The position numbers and the translations under genes were made by a program. From contig DIFE01000007.1 in the NCBI GenBank assembly GCA_002418985.1, positions 1 to 11,773 of the forward strand: DNA of 11,773 nt, written 5' to 3'. Below, piece by piece: positions 6,687-11,773 of this stretch. The notes below the pieces were generated by a model that saw only the letters and a program-made list of their open reading frames with translations, searched no databases and was not told the origin of the DNA. Source of the stretch: Deltaproteobacteria bacterium UBA5756. GTDB taxonomy: Bacteria > Desulfobacterota > Syntrophorhabdia > Syntrophorhabdales > Syntrophorhabdaceae. How positions within the stretch are numbered: position 1 is the stretch's first letter; every line of letters starts with the position of its first letter.

Positions 6687-6911
6687 TCAGAAGATCTTGA
6701 CCTTCAGGACAATCAGAACGAGCATCATGAGGGCCCCGCCTACGACACTTCCGGCGAACATGCATGCAAAATTGAGGAGCCGCTGCTGCTCAAGCTTTTT
6801 CAAGCGGTTGTCCATGCTCTGGAGCGTGTTGAATATGAACCAGTCCCGCTGTTCGGGTTGGGCCTTTTCCCAGTCCTTTTCAGTGAACACCATGAACCCG
6901 CCGTTACTCAT
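6687..6911 (-). CDS. Small XhlA-like membrane protein, holin partner
   Basis: This 74-aa protein has a soluble N-terminal part and one C-terminal membrane segment at about residues 46-70 (NFACMFAGSVVGGALMMLVL). The soluble part, EKAQPEQRDWFIFNTLQSMD followed by NRLKKLEQQR, is an amphipathic helix with coiled-coil spacing. This layout matches the haemolysin XhlA-type family found in phage lysis cassettes, where such proteins assist a holin. The ATG at 6911 has GGAGGG 8 nt upstream; a second ATG seven codons in lacks a comparable site. The start overlaps the stop of the preceding coding stretch (ATGAGTAA), and the next gene follows after a 10-nt gap. It may be a holin itself, an antiholin or an accessory. 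Confidence 0.78.
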   Translation of the reverse strand: MSNGGFMVFTEKDWEKAQPEQRDWFIFNTLQSMDNRLKKLEQQRLLNFACMFAGSVVGGALMMLVLIVLKVKIF

Positions 6912-7053
6912 CTTTTGGTCCCTCCGTCAGGATCCCCTTATCCCTAAGCCACTCGATGAATATCTCGAGCTCGTTGCCCTCGGCATATCGCATTGCGTAG
7001 ACGAAGATGTTGGCATCTTCGAGGTTTTCGATATGCCGACCCGTGTCCCCATC
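6904..7053 (-). CDS. 49-codon coding stretch without its own start; possible +1 frameshift extension
   Basis: From just after the stop of the 109-aa gene to the TAA at 6904, one frame has convincing protein character and codon use: HIENLEDANIFVYAMRYAEG, then FIEWLRDKGIL. Its stop overlaps the next gene's start by 8 nt, the usual linkage in this operon. Yet the frame has no ATG, GTG or TTG between its upstream stop near 7205 and an internal ATG at 6993, which has no ribosome binding site and would leave only 29 aa. The frame is +1 relative to the 109-aa gene, whose end reads TCC TGA T. Shifting +1 there would join them into a 158-aa protein. Alternatives are a CTG start, a 29-aa peptide, or a one-base indel that split an ancestral gene. 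I do not recognise the family. Confidence 0.5.
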   Translation of the reverse strand, partial: DGDTGRHIENLEDANIFVYAMRYAEGNELEIFIEWLRDKGILTEGPKDE

Positions 7054-7381
7054 AGGAGGCCGCTTGGGCGCTCTTGCTTCCCTTGGAACCGGCAGCGCTC
7101 TTTTTGCCTGCTTCGCCGACCGGAGGATTATCGTTCTCTTTCTGTCCGACTCCAGGTAACCTGAACCAAGGACCCTGATCCTGGGCAGGCTCTGCCTTCT
7201 CCGTGCTTACAACCGCACCAACCTTCTGGCTGTCAGCAGGATCCTCGGGGACAAGCTCAGCTTCTTTTCCCATGCCCAGGAGCATCGTTGCCTGCCCTTC
7301 AGTGATGTCCTCACCGACAGTAAGTACCGTTCCCGGTGGTTGACTGAAACCCACAATGTAGGAATTGATCTTTACCTTCAT
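7052..7381 (-). CDS. Small post-capsid protein of unknown function (109 aa)
   Basis: This 109-aa protein is encoded directly after the major capsid gene. The ATG at 7381 has GAGG about 5 nt upstream. The first 45 residues look folded (MKVKINSYIVGFSQPPGTVL, then ITEGQATMLLGMGKEAELV). The rest, from about residue 47, is low-complexity and charged or Gly/Ser/Ala-rich (KKSAAGSKGSKSAQAAS at the end), suggesting a flexible tail. Small proteins in this place in siphoviruses are often head completion or connector factors, but no family is recognisable here. The last codons, TCC TGA T, may be a recoding site leading into the next coding stretch. It may equally be an ordinary stop. Confidence 0.78.
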   Translation of the reverse strand: MKVKINSYIVGFSQPPGTVLTVGEDITEGQATMLLGMGKEAELVPEDPADSQKVGAVVSTEKAEPAQDQGPWFRLPGVGQKENDNPPVGEAGKKSAAGSKGSKSAQAAS

Positions 7382-7397
7382 GACCGCCTCACTTTGC

Positions 7398-7422
7398 CGG
7401 GCCGGGGGTCAAACCCGGCCCG
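7398..7422 (-). other. GC-rich hairpin between capsid and 109-aa genes
   Basis: CGGGCCGGG (7398-7406) and CCCGGCCCG (7414-7422) form a perfect 9-bp inverted repeat with a 7-nt loop, in the 54-nt gap after the major capsid stop. On the transcribed minus strand no U-tract follows (GCAAAGTG instead), so it is not a standard intrinsic terminator. It could protect the 3' end of a processed capsid mRNA or slow downstream transcription; both are inference. Confidence 0.6.
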
Positions 7423-7435
7423 TTTCGGATTGTCT

Positions 7436-8440
7436 CTACTTCGTGGTGATGTTGCTGAACAGGTAGACGCAGTTCGCCGCGATGTTGCTGATCACGTTCC
7501 CTTCGGGATCGTAGGACTTGAGCAGGCATTCGTCGCTGTCGTGACGGACCCGGAAGATATCGGATCTTGACTGCTCCTCCCTGTACTGCTCGACGATCGG
7601 TTCCTGTGCCGAGTCCTCGGTCCAGACAAAGGTACGACCGACGCAGGGTTCGATGATATCGAGGCGGTCCGTGGCCGTGCGGATCAGGGCAGCATACTCG
7701 TTGTCCCAGATGTCGGTAATGTCCGCGGAGAGGCCCTTGCCCTTTGAGTCATAGATGGCCCCGCCAACAAGCACCCGGGGAACATTGAAGACTCTCGCCA
7801 GTTCGGCGGCCCCGACGCTGTTGATGTCAAGCCCCGGGAAGGTATACTTTAGCAGGTCTACGATCTGCGCAACCCTTCTGAGTCTTTCGAAGGTTGTGTA
7901 GCTGATGACCAGACCGTTCGGGAGCATGCCGCACTGCTCGCGGAATGCCAGCTTGCCGGTCGTTACATCGTCTATCGGCGTGGCGTTAGCGGCGTCATCC
8001 CATTCGTTGGTCACGGCGTGGGCGGTGAAATTGGATGCATTGAAGAGCTTGCCCGCGATGCGGCGCTCCTGGTTACGGACGATGATGCCCATGGCCCGCT
8101 TGACGGCTATGAAGTCACCCTGACCCGGCGCACGGCGTTCAAACAATTTGCGCTCGTTATCATCTATGGGTTCCTCCCATCCGTTTTCCCTGGTGGCGTA
8201 TTTCCCCTCTTCATACTCCCAGTCGCCACGGTTGTAGCGACCCCGGGGGGCACGCGAGGTGTCCTCCACGGAAAGAAGCGCCTTTGCCGGAATGACCGGG
8301 AAAACTGCAGACTGCTCGTCAACGGGAAAGGGCGGCATGATCTGGAGCCCGATGTTGGACATCGCCTCGCCTTCGAGGTACTCCACGGCCACGACGCCCA
8401 GGTCCGGTCTGTAAATGCTCGGTGTGTTCGATGATCTCAT
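7436..8440 (-). CDS. Major capsid protein (HK97-fold, lambda gpE position)
   Basis: This 334-aa protein forms the icosahedral shell. It follows the protease/scaffold and decoration genes in the lambda order C-Nu3-D-E, and it has one of the strongest ribosome sites here (AAGGAGGT, 8 nt before ATG 8440), as expected for the most abundant virion protein. Features are an N-terminal arm (1-60, VVAVEYLEGEAMSNIGLQIM), a charged extended region at 62-110 with many Arg/Glu (RAPRGRYNRGDWEYEEGKYA) matching an E-loop-like element, a central domain including GLVISYTTFERLRRV, and a C-terminal beta region with VGRTFVWTEDSAQEP and RVRHDSDECLL. These last motifs recur in capsid proteins of proteobacterial siphophages as I recall them. 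No long extra scaffold region is present at the N-terminus, consistent with a separate scaffold. The gene is followed by a hairpin. Confidence 0.85.
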   Translation of the reverse strand: MRSSNTPSIYRPDLGVVAVEYLEGEAMSNIGLQIMPPFPVDEQSAVFPVIPAKALLSVEDTSRAPRGRYNRGDWEYEEGKYATRENGWEEPIDDNERKLFERRAPGQGDFIAVKRAMGIIVRNQERRIAGKLFNASNFTAHAVTNEWDDAANATPIDDVTTGKLAFREQCGMLPNGLVISYTTFERLRRVAQIVDLLKYTFPGLDINSVGAAELARVFNVPRVLVGGAIYDSKGKGLSADITDIWDNEYAALIRTATDRLDIIEPCVGRTFVWTEDSAQEPIVEQYREEQSRSDIFRVRHDSDECLLKSYDPEGNVISNIAANCVYLFSNITTK

Positions 8441-8483
8441 CTTGTGTTACCTCCTTCTTTTTGGGTACCGTCGGGCGTCATCG

Positions 8484-9479
8484 TTACGCCGTCAGGCATT
8501 TTCGGGTGACTTCGAGCCAGGGCGTCAGCAGGACGAAGTCGTCGGCCGGGAGCTGACCATCCTTGGGATGGAGCACGCATGTCAGCACGCAAGGTGCCGC
8601 AGGGGCATTGGCCGCGGTAATCGTGAGAATCTTCTCCTGGTAGGCCGCGTCGGCGGTTGTAAGAAACTCCCCGGAATCCCCGCCGCAGTCGGTGTCGGCA
8701 GCCGGATCCGCGCCCACTTCGGAGAAATACGCTTCGGCGGTTATGACGGGAGAGTCGGCCTCATCGGCGCCGGCCTTGACGATCGCTCCCATAAGGTGAA
8801 GGACCACGTCTGCCCCGTCATTGAAATCCTGGGGCATGACGAACTGCATGATAATGTCGTCGGGAGTCGCCTGGTTGTTCCAGCGGATCGCGAGATCCTT
8901 GTTGGAAAGCTGCGCCCATCCGACACCGGTCTCGCCGTCGGCAAACTTCCCGAGTGCGGTCCCGTCCTCGAGACATATTATGCTCGGGGCTATGGTGTGC
9001 TGTGCCGTCTTGATACCCTGCATGATCTCGGCAAAGGCCGCCTCCGCCGTTGTCCCGGTGATCAGACTGCCGGAATCAGCAACGGAGACGGTGGCTGCTG
9101 TAGTGGATTTTACGTTCCATGGCGCCATTTCGATATGCTGGTTGTCCGCGCCGGCCTCGAGGGCGATCCCCTGGGCGGTACCCGACGCCGCATCCGAGAC
9201 CATGCCGTCGTTCGCTCCATAGAGGACTGTGCCCCTGGCGATCGCGGAATCGACGATACATTCGACCTCGAACGTTCCCGGGTACGTATTGAGGCGGCAG
9301 GCAACAAGGTCCCCGGACTCTACGGCATATTCGGTGACGCCGATGTAATCCTCGCCGGCATCAGCGTAAGCCACCTCCGGGGGGGTCGTCACGGTCCCCG
9401 CTTTTATCTTGATTCGCCGACGGGCAGCCAGGTCTTCACCGGCCAAAAATGTTTTAATACCCTCGTTGTACATATCCAT
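8484..9479 (-). CDS. Capsid decoration protein, DUF2190-like domain plus C-terminal beta domain
   Basis: This 331-aa protein has two parts. Residues about 5-118 resemble the DUF2190 capsid-stabilising family: TFLAGEDLAARRRIKIKAG, IGVTEYAVESGDLVACRL, PGTFEVECIVDSAIARGTVL and GTAQGIALEAGADNQHIEM. These follow the usual strand order of small trimeric decoration proteins of about 110 aa. Residues about 160-331 form a second, beta-rich domain (IRWNNQATPDDIIMQFVMPQ, VVLHLMGAIVKAGADEADSP, KILTITAANAPAAPCVLTCV) that I do not recognise; it may decorate the outside of the head. The region 120-158 is a Thr/Ala/Ser-rich linker. Position between scaffold and major capsid equals lambda gpD. The first ATG (9479) is only 2 nt from GGAGG, so the ATG two codons later (9473, 8 nt spacing) is the better start. 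Confidence 0.8.
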   Translation of the reverse strand: MDMYNEGIKTFLAGEDLAARRRIKIKAGTVTTPPEVAYADAGEDYIGVTEYAVESGDLVACRLNTYPGTFEVECIVDSAIARGTVLYGANDGMVSDAASGTAQGIALEAGADNQHIEMAPWNVKSTTAATVSVADSGSLITGTTAEAAFAEIMQGIKTAQHTIAPSIICLEDGTALGKFADGETGVGWAQLSNKDLAIRWNNQATPDDIIMQFVMPQDFNDGADVVLHLMGAIVKAGADEADSPVITAEAYFSEVGADPAADTDCGGDSGEFLTTADAAYQEKILTITAANAPAAPCVLTCVLHPKDGQLPADDFVLLTPWLEVTRKCLTA

Positions 9480-9510
9480 TACCTCCCTTTGATTGGCTTT
9501 TTATGTACGC

Positions 9511-10026
9511 TTACCTGTCCTGATTGGCCTTCTTGATGTACTCCTTCTGCTTCTGGGGGTACTTCGCGGTGATCTCCTTCATGGCCTCGGTCATCGTGCA
9601 CTTCTGTTGAGCCTGATATTCTTTGACCAGGGTCATGTAGTCCTTCCCTTCCCCCGCCTGGGCGTCGGCGCCGGAGCCAACAGGGGGAGCACCACTGCCC
9701 TTCAGCGCCTGAAGCATCTCGTCACGCTTCCGGTCCTCATCGGAAACGGCCCGGCCCTCCGGCTCGGATCCCCGGATCGCTTTGAGCTGTTCCACGGTAA
9801 CACCCGTGTTGACGATTCCGGAGAACTTGTCCCCTTCTTCGGTGCCGAAGTGGACAGCGGCAAGGCCGAGGATCCTCTCCTTCTCCGACTGGGTAGCGTT
9901 TGCGGAGGCCTCCGCCTTGGCGCCTTCAAGGTCGACGCTCCTTGCTCCCTGCTCGCGTACCGCTGCCGTTAGGTCCGGGTAAGCGGCGGCGAGCTGCTCG
10001 ATGGTTGTGATGATTAAATCTGCCAT
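9511..10026 (-). CDS. Internal-start scaffold protein (lambda Nu3-like)
   Basis: Within the protease gene and in the same frame, an ATG at 10026 follows AAGGAG with a 6-nt spacer, as good as the best starts in this operon. It would give a 171-aa protein beginning MADLIITTIEQLAAAYPDLT, exactly the scaffold part that follows a Gly/Ser linker. In lambda, Nu3 is made from an internal in-frame start in gene C in just this way and guides shell assembly before being degraded. The body is Ala/Glu/Lys-rich and helical, with a central Gly-rich linker (GSGAPPVGSGADAQAGEGKD) and a basic C-terminus. Two products in unequal amounts, few proteases and many scaffolds, would fit procapsid needs. Expression is inferred from the site, not proven. 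Confidence 0.72.
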   Translation of the reverse strand: MADLIITTIEQLAAAYPDLTAAVREQGARSVDLEGAKAEASANATQSEKERILGLAAVHFGTEEGDKFSGIVNTGVTVEQLKAIRGSEPEGRAVSDEDRKRDEMLQALKGSGAPPVGSGADAQAGEGKDYMTLVKEYQAQQKCTMTEAMKEITAKYPQKQKEYIKKANQDR

Positions 10027-10926
10027 GCCTTTCTCCTTCCCGGAGGCTGTGATTCCTCCAGATTTTTTGATTCTGGCCCCTTCTGAGAGTGCCAGGTTGA
10101 TAACGCTGTCAAGCGTCGCGATACCGTCTATAAGCCCGGCGTCGACGGCCTGTTGACCAATGAAGAAGTCTTTCACTTCGGTGGACATTGCCGTCAGAAC
10201 CCTGTCAGCCGATACGCCGCGAAAACGGGCTATTTCGTTCACAAAGAGGGAGAAATAGTAGTCCACCTTCTCCATCATGTTCATACGGCCCTCCTCCGTG
10301 AGGGGACCGTCGGTGACGATTCTCTTGTACTTGCCGCGGTAGATTTCCGTCGTTACCACCCCGGACTTCGCGTCACGTTCGGAAGTATCCTTGTGCGTGG
10401 CCACGACGCCGATGGATCCCACGACTGTCGCAATATCGGAGGCATAGACCGCCGAGGCGGCCGCGCCGATCAGATAGGCAGCCGATGCCATCGTGCCGTA
10501 TGCAAGTGAAACCACTGGCTTCATATCCCGGGCGCTGTAGATAAGATCGGCCAGCTCGAAGATTCCGTCCACGGAACCACCAGGGGAATCGACAACAAGA
10601 ACGATGGCCCTTACAAGCGGATCCGTGATGGCGCTCTTGATGTCGGATGTAAGCTTTTCGATCGATATGCCACCGGAGATCTCCATGAAAAGGTTCATGC
10701 GTTTGGCGATGACGCCGACGACGGAGATAACGGCAACGCCATCGATGATCTCGTAGTCTTTCTGCTCGTTCTTGAGAGACCTGCCGAGCTGGGCTTCAAT
10801 CGCAGCGATGTCCGGCGTGCGGCCAGCTCTGTGATCCTCGTAGATACGGTGTATTTCGGAAAGCATCTCCGGGGTGATAGCCCAGGGAGCGCCATTTATG
10901 AGCTGAAAAACGAGATCAGACATCAT
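9511..10926 (-). CDS. Head maturation protease with C-terminal scaffold (S49/SppA-like, lambda gpC type)
   Basis: This 471-aa protein processes the procapsid. Residues about 60-275 form an SppA/ClpP-fold serine protease. An oxyanion-type region VDSPGGSVDG lies at 112-121, nucleophile Ser148 sits in GTMASAAY, VVGSIGVVA is at 168-176, and the Lys partner is probably Lys201 in GKYKRIVTDG. This Ser/Lys dyad layout matches family S49. Residues 276-300 are a Gly/Ser linker. Residues 301-471 are Ala/Glu/Lys-rich, helical and charged, like a scaffold, ending in a basic tail (KYPQKQKEYIKKANQDR) that may bind capsid protein. The gene starts 11 nt after the portal stop. GGAGG is 2 nt from the first ATG and 5 nt from the second (10923), so initiation may be at the second. 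The scaffold part also has its own start. Confidence 0.92.
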   Translation of the reverse strand: MMSDLVFQLINGAPWAITPEMLSEIHRIYEDHRAGRTPDIAAIEAQLGRSLKNEQKDYEIIDGVAVISVVGVIAKRMNLFMEISGGISIEKLTSDIKSAITDPLVRAIVLVVDSPGGSVDGIFELADLIYSARDMKPVVSLAYGTMASAAYLIGAAASAVYASDIATVVGSIGVVATHKDTSERDAKSGVVTTEIYRGKYKRIVTDGPLTEEGRMNMMEKVDYYFSLFVNEIARFRGVSADRVLTAMSTEVKDFFIGQQAVDAGLIDGIATLDSVINLALSEGARIKKSGGITASGKEKGMADLIITTIEQLAAAYPDLTAAVREQGARSVDLEGAKAEASANATQSEKERILGLAAVHFGTEEGDKFSGIVNTGVTVEQLKAIRGSEPEGRAVSDEDRKRDEMLQALKGSGAPPVGSGADAQAGEGKDYMTLVKEYQAQQKCTMTEAMKEITAKYPQKQKEYIKKANQDR

Positions 10927-10937
10927 ATCCTCCAGGT

Positions 10938-11773
10938 CTACATTCCTTCATCGCCCGCGCCCTCCATATCATCGACCGTCCCTTCGTCGGGTTTGTTTTC
11001 ATTCTTCGCCCACTTGTCGGCTGTTTCGGGGCTGACCTTCTCCTCATCGAGGTTTCTCTCGAGCAGCATTTGTTGTTCTTCCTCGAGCTGGTCGAAGGTG
11101 CTCCGGAGTTCCCCGCCTCGCTCCGCTATGGCTTCGGCCCTGGTCTTGATGTTGTTCTGGATGGCCAGCACGTCGGCCTGGACAGCCTTGATCGGCTCAA
11201 TGTCTCCCTTGGGGGATCCGCGCCAGTCACAGTGACTGACAGCATCCATGTGCAGGTAGAAGTTGTTTACCTCGAGTTCGCCGCGCAGGAAGCCTTCCTC
11301 CATCAACATCGTGTAAATAGGCTGGCAGGTGTCCTCGCCAAGCCAGGTACGATGGATCATAAAGACACGCCAGGCGTCGAGCATGGCGGACCGAAAGCCG
11401 GCAAAGTTCACATCCTCGACATCTTTGAACGCCACAGGATAAGGGATGTTGATCCCCATCGCGATCGCCTTCTTGATTATTTTTGCGAAGGGATCAAAGG
11501 TAGTCCCCGGCCGGTCCGGAGAGAGAAGGTGAGGTTTCTCTCCGGTATTGCCGTACATAATGAGCCCGCCCTCCATCTCCTGATAGCGGGTTTCTCGCTC
11601 GGAACCGTTCTGATCGAGGCCGCTGTTGGCAAAGGTCGAAAGGTTCCGCGCTATATTGAACGGATCACTGCCCGGGGCGAGTTCGATGAAGATCGATATC
11701 GCAGAGGCAATGATGTTGGATACAAGTTCAGTGTCCAGGAGATCGGTGAAGTCCCTGAAGAATTTCATGGAAG
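10938..11773 (-). CDS. Portal protein, C-terminal half (5' end outside window)
   Basis: This is the portal, a dodecameric ring at one capsid vertex through which DNA is packaged and ejected. The frame is open through the right edge of the window, so the Met at 11768 is internal and the gene is 5'-truncated; about 277 residues are visible against roughly 530 for lambda gpB. Counting from that Met, DLLDTELVSNIIASAISIFIE matches the central helix region of lambda-type portals. SPDRPGTTFDPFAKIIKKAI follows, then the conserved segment FRSAMLDAWRVFMIHRTWLG. Near the end, IKTRAEAIAERGGELRSTFD is a typical C-terminal motif of the lambda portal family, followed by an acidic, probably disordered tail (DEGTVDDMEGAGDEGM). 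The terminase genes would be expected just beyond 11773. The downstream protease starts 11 nt after the stop, in gpB-gpC order. Confidence 0.92.
   Translation of the reverse strand, partial: SMKFFRDFTDLLDTELVSNIIASAISIFIELAPGSDPFNIARNLSTFANSGLDQNGSERETRYQEMEGGLIMYGNTGEKPHLLSPDRPGTTFDPFAKIIKKAIAMGINIPYPVAFKDVEDVNFAGFRSAMLDAWRVFMIHRTWLGEDTCQPIYTMLMEEGFLRGELEVNNFYLHMDAVSHCDWRGSPKGDIEPIKAVQADVLAIQNNIKTRAEAIAERGGELRSTFDQLEEEQQMLLERNLDEEKVSPETADKWAKNENKPDEGTVDDMEGAGDEGM

Noticed and set aside
6928..7053. ATG at 7053 overlapping the 109-aa gene stop (TGATG), giving a 41-aa Ser/Thr-rich product
   Set aside because: Although TGATG is a typical coupling overlap, the product is low in hydrophobic residues and looks like a shadow. 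The neighbouring frame has better coding character and ends precisely on the next gene start.
7398..7422. Hairpin as an intrinsic terminator
   Set aside because: On the transcribed strand it is followed by GCAAAGTG, not a U-tract. The plus strand has only three T after the stem and no gene ending there.
8415..9536. 373-codon open frame on the plus strand opposite the decoration protein
   Set aside because: It is antisense to a gene with clear domain similarity and a ribosome site. Its translation is rich in Arg, Gly and His with no recognisable motif. Long antisense frames are common opposite GC-rich genes.

Overview
The window is a piece of a tailed-phage genome (a phage or a prophage) carrying the head and tail morphogenesis genes of a lambda-type siphovirus. 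Every convincing gene lies on the minus strand, so transcription runs from position 11773 towards 1. Genes are packed with 4-8 nt stop/start overlaps or short gaps, and nearly all have a strong AGGAGG-type ribosome binding site. I see no tRNA, insertion sequence, CRISPR array, attachment site, integrase, repressor or obvious promoter, and no gene-free stretch longer than about 60 bases. The DNA is moderately GC-rich. A secreted transglycosylase with membrane holin-like partners points to a Gram-negative, probably proteobacterial-type host, but the sequence does not fix the genus.

In transcription order, the head module comes first. It has a portal protein (5' part outside the window), an S49/ClpP-like capsid protease whose C-terminal third is a scaffold with its own in-frame start (the lambda C/Nu3 arrangement), a DUF2190-type decoration protein with an extra C-terminal domain, and the major capsid protein. 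A GC-rich hairpin follows the capsid gene. Next comes a small protein of unknown function, then an overlapping coding stretch with no usable start codon that may be reached by +1 frameshifting.

A lysis cassette lies between head and tail genes: a small XhlA-like membrane protein, a four-helix holin-like protein, an exported lytic transglycosylase and a membrane-anchored periplasmic protein in the usual spanin position. Tail genes resume with a gpFII-like head-tail joining protein, a tail-terminator-like protein, a 66-residue unknown, the major tail tube protein, a gpG/gpT-like pair of tail assembly chaperone frames, and the tape measure protein, which runs off the left edge.

The clearest regulatory signal is at the G/T junction. 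A canonical -1 slippery heptamer, GGGAAAC, sits in the correct frame on the last two sense codons of the first frame. It is followed after 6 nt by a potential 9-bp GC-rich stem-loop, and the second frame has no good start of its own. This predicts a 135-aa product and a 258-aa frameshift fusion, as in lambda gpG/gpGT. The most unusual points are the possible second recoding site (UCC UGA U) after the 109-aa gene, the lysis cassette between head and tail, and the two-domain decoration protein.
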